Shown here piece by piece: positions 45,331-55,900 of a stretch of 64,000 nt of DNA. The DNA is from Hetaerina americana (taxonomy: Eukaryota > Arthropoda > Insecta > Odonata > Calopterygidae). The translations under genes and the position numbers were made by a program. Below the pieces are notes generated by a model. The model was not told the DNA's origin. It made no database searches and was given only the letters and a program-made list of their open reading frames with translations. Position 1 is the first letter of the stretch, and every line of letters starts with the position of its first letter. The stretch is from NCBI GenBank assembly GCA_022747635.1, contig JAKTNV010000065.1, positions 1,749,501-1,813,500 of the forward strand, in the 5' to 3' direction.

Positions 45331-47895
45331 CAGTTTGAGACTCGATATACTTAATCTCTTAATGTCGGAGCTGTGATTCCATTTACGTCAAAGGGGGTTG
45401 GAGGAAGTTGTACCCGAGGCAAACTAACTAAATAATATGTATTCCCACTCTCCCTCATTTTTACATCCGCGAAAACAAAGTTGGCTGAAATACACGTCGG
45501 AAATCATTTTCGTGAAATTTAGCACTTATTTGTGTCCACTGACGACGGGACTCGAGTATCATATTGATATGCCCATGTGAAATCTATCGCAAAAATATTC
45601 CATGGAGCAAATCTAAGCTGCTCGTTATATGCTGAACGTCTACAAGATAAACTGCTCATTTATCTTGAAAACGTTCCCGCGGAATCCAATCGCATGAAAT
45701 TGTCCTTGGCAGAGGAGTACGCTCCCGAAAATTCAGACTAAAAAGAGACGAAAAACGAGTATTTCTTGTCGAAATCAAATAAAAGCTTAACGCCGATTTG
45801 AAGTAGTTTGGTCGAACAAACGAATTCAAAGTTTAATTCTGCTAAATTCCGTACCAGTTATTTAAATCGTGCGATTCGGATATTTATAAATCTTAAATAG
45901 AAAATATTTCAAATGCCTTCTGATGTCCTCCCTGAATTAATCCACGATATTTACAACTGCTTTCAACCTCGCTCCATAGAGTATCACTCCGTTACGCAAC
46001 TTCCGAACTCGATGATAGACTGCCTCTGTAACGACCCCACTCCAATTAATTTTGCAGAATATCCTTACCTTAGCGTGAAATTTGGAAGACACTCAATTCT
46101 TCTTACGAACTTCATATGTTAAGTTATTCGCGCACGAACTAAGTTCTCTGAAGATGTAGAAGGCGAGATAAAACTAACGCAAAAAATCTCAATGAGGAAA
46201 GTATATCGGAAAATGGAAGGGAAATAATCTACTGTAATCTCTTTCCGCAAAATCGAGTCAATTTTAATGCCTGGCAAAATGCAGCTTTGATTTCCGTTTT
46301 AGTGTATAGTAAAGGAGAGCGACGGTGAATTTATTCAATTGGTAGCCACATGGAATCTACGGAAGCCTATGCTTCCTCCCCCCCTACCCAAAGACTCCAT
46401 TAACGTTGCATCATTGGACCCCAGGCCTCGCGAAGTGTTAATATCGTGTCATGGACGATGAATTATTAGAAGCAATATTCATAGTGATAACGAGCGCCTC
46501 ATTGACTTACCTTCATGCTATGAATGAAATTTATATTTTACCCATTGTGAAAAATTTCGACCCTGAATTACCTTGAATTTTTTAGGTAATCATTGATCAA
46601 GTACTTATTGCATTTATATGCATGCACCTGATATGTTTCAAACACCTGGTGCAAGGTTTATATTCCCTTGATTACGGACGCTTCAAGTTTTGATACGAGA
46701 ATGAGCTAAGACAAATCGTGAGACTGATAATACATTCACCTAATAATTAAATATTTTTACTTGTGCGCTATCGTTTCTTTGAACTTCAAAACTCAATAAT
46801 AACTTAGCTTAACTCAAAAAATTAGTTACTACAGAGTTATTTCTGAAGACACGAGTGGATACTGGTAGAACATGAGAATTCTTATGACGATGGTAGAATT
46901 TTTCATTATTTTATTCATTTTTTATTCGTATTCTTCAGTAAACTTTGCTAGTCTTTAACTTTTGTGCTCATTTGCCTCAAAAGCGATTGCAACAGATAGT
47001 ACACGATCCCCCGTACGTTTAGATTACATTAATTCAGGCATTCTGGTTTCCCTCTCTCAGAATGTAGTAATAGCTGATCTTGTTTTCGTCGACATTGCTC
47101 GGACGTGGTTAAATGATGATATTGAGAAAGCACAATCGAATTAATAATATCTTTATCACAAACAGAAGCGTTGAAAAAATGTTGTCAACATATTCTGACA
47201 CACAGAGTGATCGAGTCAAAAAAATCTGCAAAATAATATCAATTAACACGGTGGAAATATGATCAAAATTATATATTATTACTTTTAATTTTTAGATGTG
47301 GTACAACAGGCAAAATAGCCACGACTATTTACTCTCGTACATAAGAACCTCCTGATAAGCTTGGTGGCTCAGGGAACTAAAATTGTGTAAAACGGCTGGA
47401 AAGGGAAGTGACATATCTCTTACTATATTTCAAATTTGTACCGTACTTCTGTTGTACACTTTTTGATATTCTTTCGTATTAATATACTTTAATTATCAAA
47501 TGAATTTCCTGTACCCGTAAATATTGATAAATTAGTATGGCAATATTTTTTAAAAGGGATCACTACGGATGCAACGGTCGTAGTAATCATTCGCTGGAAG
47601 GATTTCAACAGTGTCATATATTGTGCCTGGTAGGGTCACCCATGACAGATAGGTCAAAGGGTAGGAGGAAACCGAAAGGTAGTGGGCAGATGCAAAGGCG
47701 TCTGACCTCAGTAGGGTGGTCAGTGAGTGATGGTGTCACGTTAAAAGCACTACCGAGTAAAGTGACGGTAAATCACCTCAAATTTTGTCGTTGATTCAAG
47801 CGAGTATGAAAACTAAAATAATTTTTTAGTATTGTTTACGATACTTTTGCCAAACAAACATATGTTTTAATCACCAATAATGATTAACGATGGAT
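45331..47895. other. No feature recognised
   Basis: AT-rich. Short frames of 60-85 codons (near 45913, 46962 and 47537) show no domain and no sign of selection that can be judged by eye. Confidence 0.4.
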
Positions 47896-47962
47896 GAGTA
47901 GAGTTCAGCCGGTAGAGCGATTGGGTAAAAATTGATTCATGGGTCGAATTTACCTAGGACGG
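47896..47962 (+). repeat. tRNA-like relic or SINE head
   Basis: GTTCAGCCGGTAGAGCGATT (D-arm and A-box-like) and GGGTCGAATTTACC (B-box-like, 47941-47954) are spaced as in a tRNA gene. The anticodon arm and acceptor stem do not pair, so I favour a tRNA-derived SINE or dead tRNA copy. Confidence 0.5.
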
Positions 47963-48379
47963 ACACAACTAAAGCAAGCAGTTTTATTTCCGCAAACTAC
48001 GAATATCATACGCAGGAGGCTCTTGGAAAATGAACTTACTTCCTGAACCTTCAACGTAAAGCCGCTGTTAACCTAAAATTATCTCCCCTTACCAATTACA
48101 CCAACATTTGGTTTTCATATCGCTTGAATACGATTTGTAAACAGTGGAATTAGGAGTGCGAAAGATTAGTTGGTTACATGCACAATTATGTTTTACCGTG
48201 AATCACAAGTTATTAATCTTGTGATTTTAACAATCGCCTGTGAATAAATAAGGGACTAATGTCGTATGCGAACGAACGTTTCTAAATCAATGCACTAGTG
48301 TAGCGTTTAAACTAAGAAATGACCTCATTCGATGGAAAACCTTAAAAAAAATCCAAATGCTATCCCGATCATGGTTTGC
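47963..48379. other. No feature recognised
   Basis: AT-rich, nothing supported. Confidence 0.4.
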
Positions 48380-49440
48380 TCGCTCGCCCCCGAAATGGCT
48401 GCTCATTCATCGTCCGCCCTCTCCACATCATCTGTCCGCGCCGTCACCCTCCTCCCCCGCCTCCCCAAGGACAGCATCTCCCCCCCTCCTCCCCCGCCAG
48501 GCTCCTCAAATCGCTGCCCCCGGGAGAATCACAATCTCCTCCTCTTTCAACGCCAACACATACCGCCACTACCCACAGAACCCCACCCTCCACGGACCCT
48601 CGCCCACCCACACCGTTCAACCCTCAACTCACCCCCGCCAGGCCACTCCTTACCAAACAACCCCAAAGCAGTTTAACGCCGGAACAAACCGTTCCAATTC
48701 CCTCGAATCCCAATTCAACACGAACTGCCTCACGACTATGGACCATTCCGACGGGAATGAACTCCGTTCCGGAAATTTTTTTCCCTCCCCTGCCCCCCAA
48801 GTCAACATAAAAGAAAAGAAAGCGATAGAGCGGGAGAGAGAGGGAGTATGGTGAGGACGGGGAGAGAGAGAGGGAGGTCAGAAACTAATTCTCATGAGCG
48901 GAAAGAAAATAAGGACACTACGGTAGTTATAAACGTTGGCTGTCCAGAGACGTCTCGACGCCCTTGCGGGTTCTCGCAGAGGGCATTAGTTCCCCGCACT
49001 TCAATCCTAAGTTCCTCCCCCCCGGCGACGCTCCATTGACCCTTCATCCCTCTAACCAGAAGTACGCACCCGCTCATCCCCTCTGCGTTAGGGAGCTTCT
49101 TTCTCTCCTTCCTCGCCGGAGAAAAGGCGATCGTCTCGCAAGCCTTATTTCGGTGGGCCCGAGGGGCAACCCCTCCTCAGCCCCTCCCACCGCCGTGGGT
49201 ATCCTTCGCGACCCCTTTCGATACCCACCCAGAATCCCCCGTTTCTCCCCCTCCCTTCCCAAAGAAGGAAGAGGAAAATGAGACAAGGAACTTGTATCAC
49301 CACCATCTGAGCGCCCCACTCCCTCTCCTCCCCTCACTTCCGGGACCCCTTTCCCTTCGAACGGTCCCGTCCCCTTCCGTGTCCTCGTGTGCGCCTCGTT
49401 TGCCAGTCATTTGTTCTACCGCCCGCGGGAGTGAGGGCGG
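48380..49440. other. GC-rich pyrimidine-rich block
   Basis: C/T-rich at 48380-48830, a short GA-rich stretch at 48825-48910, then C/T-rich again to 49440. Overlapping Pro/Ser/His-rich frames in all three plus frames argue against coding. Confidence 0.45.
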
Positions 49441-49800
49441 TCCGGTTGCCGTGACTCCGCAGCCATTCTTGTGTCACTTTATATATATTAATACAGATCC
49501 AGATGATAGTTTTTGCATCTTAATCTGCCTGCGTATTGCCCTGGTAGTAGCAACCATAGTGGCGTATGGTAGAAGTTGCTAAGTCACCGGGCGCCAATGA
49601 AAATTTATGATACGATCGCGAGTTATGGGATACAACCAGAGGCTCGTTTTCGAGTAATTTGAATAACTGTGTCAAACGTTTTATACCACCATGCATATGC
49701 TTCTCAAGGATTTTAAGTGAATGGTTTTCCCTTCCCCCCCTCCTTAATCACTCTCCCTCATCATTTACTTCCATTTCTTTCGAATTTCCATCAGGTGCGT
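49441..49800. other. No feature recognised
   Basis: Transition from the C/T-rich block to AT-rich DNA; nothing supported. Confidence 0.4.
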
Positions 49801-49858
49801 ACAACCCCCGCCATGCAGTTTTTTGTGGATCGCGGGGTAATTGGATGTTTATGTAGAG
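49801..49858 (+). repeat. Degenerate LINE 3' tail copy (possible)
   Basis: CAACCCCCGCCATGCAG, then GATCGCGGGGTAATTGGATG and TTATGTAGAG, resembles the tail consensus with insertions. Weak. Confidence 0.35.
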
Positions 49859-51378
49859 CATTTTTCCACTGTAGCGAGGGTTAGAGGATTACTTTCGAAA
49901 ATTGGTTTGATAGGCTATTACCCTAAACCTTTCCCTCTTGTGTTGCGTATCAATCTAACGTGAGGGTACGAGTTCTTATTCGATCATTGATATACTTACA
50001 CCGGATACATACTTGTATGTAATTTGACAAAAATAGTTTTATTTTGACTGATTCTTTACGCATCGAGTGTGTCCCATCTTAGGCTTAATTATTTAAATTT
50101 ACCATTCCCCCTTTTATTCTATAGCCTCATTTTACAAATCGGATCCCTTCCTTGCCGAATTTGGTTTAATGCAGGAATTAAACCTTTCTGGGTTAACTCC
50201 CTTAATGAAAGAGACCTGTGCTCTCCCAGCTCCGAAAGTCATACAAGTTCTTCTAGACTACTTACATTAGATAAAACATAGTGAAAGAAGTTTTTGGATT
50301 ATAATTACTATCAACGCATCTTAAGATCATTGCTTCTACCTTTTTTTTTCACTCATGCCCAATAATTAATGTAGCAACACTGTAAGTTAGTTTCCGTGGG
50401 CAAAGCGAGCCATCACATTCACCTTTGAATTCTTTCCAATCTTTACGCCTCACAGGTTCCGAACTGTTTGGCCTTTGAATAAATACAGTTTGTGCTCTTT
50501 TTATAGTCGATAGCCACCCCGATTGATACTCAAAATGCTACTGATCGCCGTCCGCAGAATCACATTCGTTTTTTTCCTAACTAGGCCACTGTATTCTCTT
50601 CTCTGTAAGCACACTTTTTCCCAGCATCAGCTTTCGCTAACTGGAGGCATACCTCACTCATTAACTCGGCTAACCATTTATGTATTCCCACACTAAGTAT
50701 ACGAGAAACACGCAAACCATGTGTTTACGGTAAAATTTATTAGTTAGTTTTGATTATAGAATTTTATATGACAATCTGGAGCCTGATTTTTTTTGGATGA
50801 TTTACTGTTCGCAATGCACACTACTTACAAAAGTAATAAAATAATTAATGTCTGCAATACATTTTTGCAGATGCTGCAAATGAATTTAAGACCACGATGC
50901 TAGGATATATCACCTGATTGAACCATGTATCATATCGTACAATAGTGTATTCCTTAAGAAGACAAGTCACGCTTTAATTCATTAAATCACTCAAAAGCAC
51001 GCAATTTAAGTATTATATCCCCATATCTGCAAATATTGCCTCTTACTTGTCAGCGAATATATTGCCATAAATTTTGGACTTCAACTTCAATATGAATCAA
51101 TAAATTAATGAAAGTATGCAAGTATCACAAAAAGTATGGATGGATGGAGTGGTGCAACAATTTTAATTTTGGCTTTCTAAATTATGTAACGAAAACCAGA
51201 TAAAATATGAAATTCAAAATCCAGGAGTACGAGTGAATCCCCTTAAGCTCGTATTTTCATATCGTATGTATTCTAAATCCTGATGAGAGTTATGGTACCG
51301 ATTTCCTTTGCCATTTTTGACTGCCGAGAATCTATGCTGATTGCTATAGTTTAAATTATAATAAAATAACTTTTAAAT
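49859..51378. other. No feature recognised
   Basis: AT-rich DNA with nothing supported. Confidence 0.4.
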
Positions 51379-51421
51379 ATTTGTTATCCATTTAAAATTT
51401 GAGATAAATCCTAAATATGTG

Positions 51422-51468
<47 letters not shown>

Positions 51469-51520
51469 ATCCATTTAAAATATGAGATAAATCCAAAATA
51501 TGTGATATATATATATTCTA
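51379..51520 (+). repeat. Two AT-rich repeat units around a (TA)n tract
   Basis: A unit of about 45 bp (TTGTTATCCATTTAAAAT..., GAGATAAATCC[T/A]AAATATG, TG) occurs at 51379-51424 and 51463-51508 with (TA)n between. A third copy lies at 53240-53285 beyond the PLE. The units differ by a few substitutions only. Confidence 0.85.
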
Positions 51521-51585
51521 TACCATTATACCATATCTATCTTATATACGAGTATATCATATCCTATCTATAGTATACCATTCTC

Positions 51586-52929
51586 ATGGCCACGATAGAC
51601 GTCACATCTCTGTACACCTCCATTCCCCACAAAGAAGGCTTAGAAGCCCTGAAACATTACCTCTCCCTACGATCCACACCACACACCCCATCCACAGATT
51701 TCCTCATCGAATTGAGCCAAATCGTTCTTACCAAAAATGCTTTTCAATTCAATGACAAAATATATTTACAAATAAAAGGCACTGCCATGGGCACGCGTAT
51801 GGCTCCTGCATACGCCAATCTTTTTATGGGTAAACTAGAGCACGACTTTCTGCAACAACAAACCCTAAAACCACTCTTCTGGGCCCGCTATATCGATGAT
51901 ATTTTCCTCCTTTGGTCCCACGGACGCGAAACCTTATCCTCTTTCATTTCCTCTCTCAACTCCTCCTCCTCAGTATCATTCACTTCTTCTATATCCGACT
52001 CGAATATTACCTTCCTAGATATCGACATTCACCTCCAAAACAATACGTTTCACACTTCAGTCCACATTAAACCAACTAACAAGCAACAATATCTTCATTT
52101 CGACAGCTGCCATCCGCCTCACACAAAGCGCTCCAACCCATTCTCACTCTCTATCCGTGGCTTCCGTCTCTGCAACAACACCCCCTCCCAACAGAAATAC
52201 TTGGACCAGCTGCATGAATCCCTCAGAAAATGTGGGTACCCTGAAAAATTACTAAATAGTAAAATCCTCAAACCGTCAACCCAATACACTCCCCTCCCCA
52301 AACCAAACCGCCCAAAATGCCCTAATCTTATCACCACTTTCTTCCCCGGAACACACAAAATTAAACATCTAATCCGTGACCTCTTCCCAATTATCAATAA
52401 CACTCAGTCCACATCACTTTTATTCCCACACTGTCCCTCTGTTTCGTTTAAACGCCCGTAGAACTTGCGAGACATCTTCAAGTCCACAAATCCAACTTCA
52501 AGCACCCCCGTCTCTCCCCCGCCCCTATCCGCACCATGCAACCGCCCACGCTGCAAATGCTGTCATCTTTTAAGACCCTCCCCCTCACTCAGTACCAACT
52601 CCCAACCACTCGCCACCTATACCTCAAAAAATATTATATATCGCCTCTCCTGTAACTTCTGCCCGGCCTTCTACGTGGGCGAATGCACGACCGCACTTTC
52701 CCTCCGCATGAATAACCACCGATATTCCACCAAATCTCCCACTTTTCTTAATTATCCCATCCCTACTCACACCGCTTCCCACAATCAATCTTTTGACGAC
52801 TGCTTCTCCGTTTCGGTGATTGAAATCCTTCCCAAATCTGCAAGTATAATAGAGGTGAGAACCCGCGAGATGGCGCATATCTGGGTGGCCCAATCATTCA
52901 AACCGCCCGGGCTGAACCAAGCCCACTGA
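51586..52929 (+). pseudogene. PLE reverse transcriptase-endonuclease with one in-frame TAG
   Basis: Residues 1-291 cover the C-terminal two thirds of the reverse transcriptase: DVTSLYTSIPH (catalytic motif A, about 5-15), KGTAMGTRMAPAYANLF (about 64-80), the RYIDDIF active site (101-107) and ITFLDIDIHL (141-150). A TAG at 52459-52461 follows SFKRP, and the same frame resumes with NLRDIFKST. A CNRPRCKCC cysteine cluster and the GIY-YIG domain follow: IIYRLSC, FYVGE, R and NNHR, with a later Glu in IIEVRTREM. In active relatives this is one polyprotein, so the TAG is the main visible lesion apart from the 5' truncation. The ATG at 51586 is internal to the family protein. Confidence 0.9.
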
Positions 52930-53047
52930 ATGCATCAATTGGCTGCCTACATATCCCCCCCACCCCCTTGTTCATTTCCTATTGGTCCCTTTACCTCTCC
53001 TTCCCCCACCTCTCCCCCGCACATCCTCTCCGCTCTTCCCCGAGAAC

Positions 53048-53100
53048 GCCATTCTGAAGACGACAGCCGTGCTGTCGAAACGTAAAATAACAAATTGTGA
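53048..53100 (+). ncRNA. Hammerhead-like motif at PLE 3' end
   Basis: CTGAAGA at 53054-53060, an extra C, a strong stem II GACAGC/GCTGTC around CGT, GAAA at 53077-53080, then palindromic ACGT with A as the predicted cleavage-site base. Stem I is weak (TT with AA). It follows the reading frame at the same place as the motifs in the other PLEs. Confidence 0.6.
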
Positions 53101-53197
53101 GTGTCCTTTCTTTGTGTTTCTATATTCTAAAAATCTAAATCAGTGTTTTTACATATTTGTGCGTCGCCGAAGAGCGTTCCATTTCGAAGATATTTTA

Positions 53198-53281
53198 TAT
53201 ATATATATACATATATATATATATACATATATATATATATTTGTTATCCATTTAAAATATGAGATAAATCCAAAATATGTG

Positions 53282-53364
<83 letters not shown>
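53198..53364. repeat. (TA)n tracts and third AT-rich unit
   Basis: TA/CATA repeat at 53198-53239, the AT-rich unit at 53240-53285, then about 40 TA repeats up to 53364, into which the mariner inserted. Frames over it are repeat artefacts. Confidence 0.9.
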
Positions 53365-53367
<3 letters not shown>

Positions 53368-54683
53368 GGTTCGTCCGGAAAATAAGTGTACTGATTTTTT
53401 CCCGCCGCTCCAGGCGCGCCCAGCACCGCTCTGATGCGCTGCGATTGGAGGGGGGTATGTTGGCAAGCGACGCTGAAAAAGGCAGTCGGCTCTGAGCTGT
53501 GGTGTAGTGAGGTGCTCTGTTAACGCGAACCTCCACGCTCGACCCACGTCACGGAACGCGATGCCGAAGTTTTTGGAGCAGCGTTATTCCATCACATTTG
53601 CGGTAAAGCTTGGGAAATCGTCTACCGAAACCGTCGGTATGATTAACCAGGCTTACGGGGAGTCAGCCATGTCCAGAAACATGATCTTTCGGTGGCACAA
53701 GACGTTCGTGGAGGGCAGAGAAGAGGTCGACGACGAACCACGGCCTGGACGCCCATCAACGACACTCACCGACGAAAATGTGCGAAAAGTTCGCGATGTA
53801 CTGAACTCTGATCGTCGTCTTAGTGTTCGGATGATAGCAGAGCAGTGTAATGTGCCAAAAACAATAGTGCACGAGATTATTAGGGAGCAATTATAGATGC
53901 GAAAAATTTGTGCAAAGTTGGTGCCGAAAGTGCTCAGTGATGATCAAAGACTCAATCGTTTGGAAATCGCGACACAACTTGCGGATCACTGCAAAAATGA
54001 TCCACATTTTTTAGAGAACGTTGTTTCGGGTGACGAGACGTGGATCTTTGAGTACGACCCGGAGTCGAAGAGACAAAGTGCGGAGTGGCACACCCCATCA
54101 TCACCCCGTCAAAAGAAAGCTCGCATGAGCAAATCTCGAATCAAGGCGATGCTCATTGTCTTTTTTGACAAAAGGGAAGTCGTCCACTACGAATTTGTAC
54201 CTGAACGACAAACTGTAAATGCTGCATTTTACGTCCAAGTGCTCGACAGGCTTCGAAAACGAGTCGCCCGCGTCCGGCCAGCGATCAAAAACATCTGGCG
54301 GCTGCATCACGACAATGCGCCGACTCACACCGCGCTTGTCGTGTCGGACTTCTTGGCCAAGCACGGCGTGGCAACGCTGTCGCACCCGCCCTACAGCCCG
54401 GACTTGGCACCACCGGACTTCTTTCTGTTCCCGAAGATAAAGAGGAGTTTGAAAGGAACGCGATACGGGACTTTGGACGCCGTCAAAGAGGCCGTGACGA
54501 CGTGTCTTCGAGAGGTTCCCGATGATGCCTTCGCGGGAGCGTTCCAGGAATGGGAACGCCGCTGGAACAAGCGTATCGACTCACAAGGGTCCTATTTTGA
54601 GAAATATTAGCTTAAGATATGTAAAAGTGTAATAAATTTTTTTTCCTGAGCTCAGTACACTCATTTTCCGGACGAACCCTGCA
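53363..54683 (+). mobile_element. Full-length mariner transposon, second family
   Basis: 1317 bp (53365-54681) with inverted repeats CAGGGTTCGTCCGGAAAATA and CAGGGTTCGTCCGGAAAATG. The left flank is TA in a (TA)n tract; the right flank is CA, read as a mutated TA. It encodes a complete-length DD34D transposase with one stop codon, followed by AATAAA near 54632. Its inverted repeats differ from the 27746-29066 family beyond the first six bases. Confidence 0.93.
53561..54610 (+). pseudogene. Mariner transposase (349 codons) with one TAG
   Basis: Start chosen at [13 protein letters not shown], which aligns with the start of the other family. Helix-turn-helix features include FRWHKTFVEGREE, GRPSTTLTDENV and LSVRMIAEQCNVPKTIVHEI, then MRKICAKLVPK. 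Catalytic Asp158 is in SGDETW, Asp251 in LHHDN and Asp286 in PPDFFLFP, with 34 residues between the last two and at the same codon numbers as in the 27819-28868 transposase. The single lesion is TAG at codon 112 (53894-53896), between REQL and MRKIC. All other family motifs are intact to the end (QGSYFEKY), so inactivation looks recent. An ATG follows the TAG directly; a protein from it would keep the catalytic domain but lack DNA binding. Confidence 0.93.
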
Positions 54684-55130
54684 TATACTATATACACCAT
54701 TCAATTCCATTGACTTTTTATCACGAAGTTTTCCTGTGAAATAAGTATTTAATCGTTAACGAATTTTCCATCAAATCAAGACTCCCATTATCCAAAAATT
54801 TTCTTGTCAAAAACTTATAATAATCACTCATGGGAATATGTTTCAAACGTAAAAAACGAGAATTCCTGAGCATATTAAACTGTATTCCTACCAGCTCAGA
54901 GTTTTTTTAATTTGGTGTTTCGCATTCCATTCTTAATTTAATCTTTAAACTGAATTTTGCTGAATCTTACTCCAAGCCATGTTTTAAGGCGTCATAGCGC
55001 CGTCATAAACGTCTAGCTGGAGAGCAAGAGTTTAACTGCCTTTACTCAATATGCTAAAAAACTCAACTGTCTACGAGCAAGACGTTCGTGACAGCGCACC
55101 TTGTTCCCGAGGGAGTTCGTCCCGCGACGA
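54684..55130. other. No feature recognised
   Basis: AT-rich DNA; nothing supported. Confidence 0.4.
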
Positions 55131-55900
55131 TAAAAAATACCCCCTCGTTCCCTTAACCCGTCTCTCTCCGTCCCCCTCCTTTTCCCGGCGCTCCCCTCCT
55201 GCCGGAAGACGGTCCCTGGTCCCGCCCCTGCACCTGCTCCAACCCCAGTCCCCATAAGCACAACATGCTCTCCACACACACCCCGCCAACGTCCACACAC
55301 GAATCACACTGCTCGTCTTCACAAAAGAACCGAGCAGAGAAGAACGTAGGGAGACGCGCGATTTGGGGTGAGGGGTGCTTTTAGTGTGTCGGGGGGATGG
55401 GGTGCGGGAAGTGCAGGACACTTCCCCTCCAGGGAGAACAACCACCCCTTCCGTTGAGCAATCCCCTCTCAACAGCCTCCCCCTCCCCTTCATTCTCTGT
55501 AGCATGTCCGACTACCCGTTTGCTTTATTTTTTTACGCCCTTCTCGGACTCGTGCCCCTTGGGGACAATTTGCCTTAAACCACCCCTCTCAACCCACGTC
55601 CCGTCCCTTCCCCTCACCCTGCCCTACCCTCCACTTCTCTCTCCTAACGTGAGACAACCATCCCCCAATCCCCTTCCCAATTCGGCGTGAACCGCCTCTT
55701 GAGGACTGCTTCGCCATTCCACGATACCGATTCGGAAGACCTCATTCCACACTCACTCTCCTCGACTCAATCCACCCTCGATGCCCCCCCTCTCTCTCTC
55801 TCCTTCTACCGCTGTCCTTCTACGTCCTTCTTTTCCCTTTCGCTCTCTGTTTTTGTCTTTTCCTCCAGCTCTGCCTTCCCACAACCCACCTCTCCGAAGG
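55131..55900. other. Pyrimidine-rich GC-rich block
   Basis: C/T-rich on the plus strand with an interruption at about 55320-55410. No protein domain. Confidence 0.4.

Larger units (their letters stand above)
51584..53190 (+). mobile_element. Penelope-like element, 5'-truncated, with RT and GIY-YIG
   Basis: It begins within the reverse transcriptase at about 51584, abutting TA-rich DNA, and runs through reverse transcriptase, GIY-YIG endonuclease, a C/T-rich 3' region and a ribozyme-like terminus (53048-53100). The right boundary near 53190 is where TA-rich repeats resume; I could not identify a target-site duplication. It lies between two copies of the AT-rich unit, which suggests insertion into a pre-existing repeat array. 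Coding is intact except for one TAG. Confidence 0.85.

Noticed and set aside
45913..46122. A 69-codon frame as a host exon
   Set aside because: Not low complexity, but no domain or clear splice sites; chance frames of this length are common here.
48332..48854. Three overlapping Pro/Ser-rich frames
   Set aside because: All three plus-strand frames are open in a C/T-rich block; no start context, domain or splice structure supports coding.
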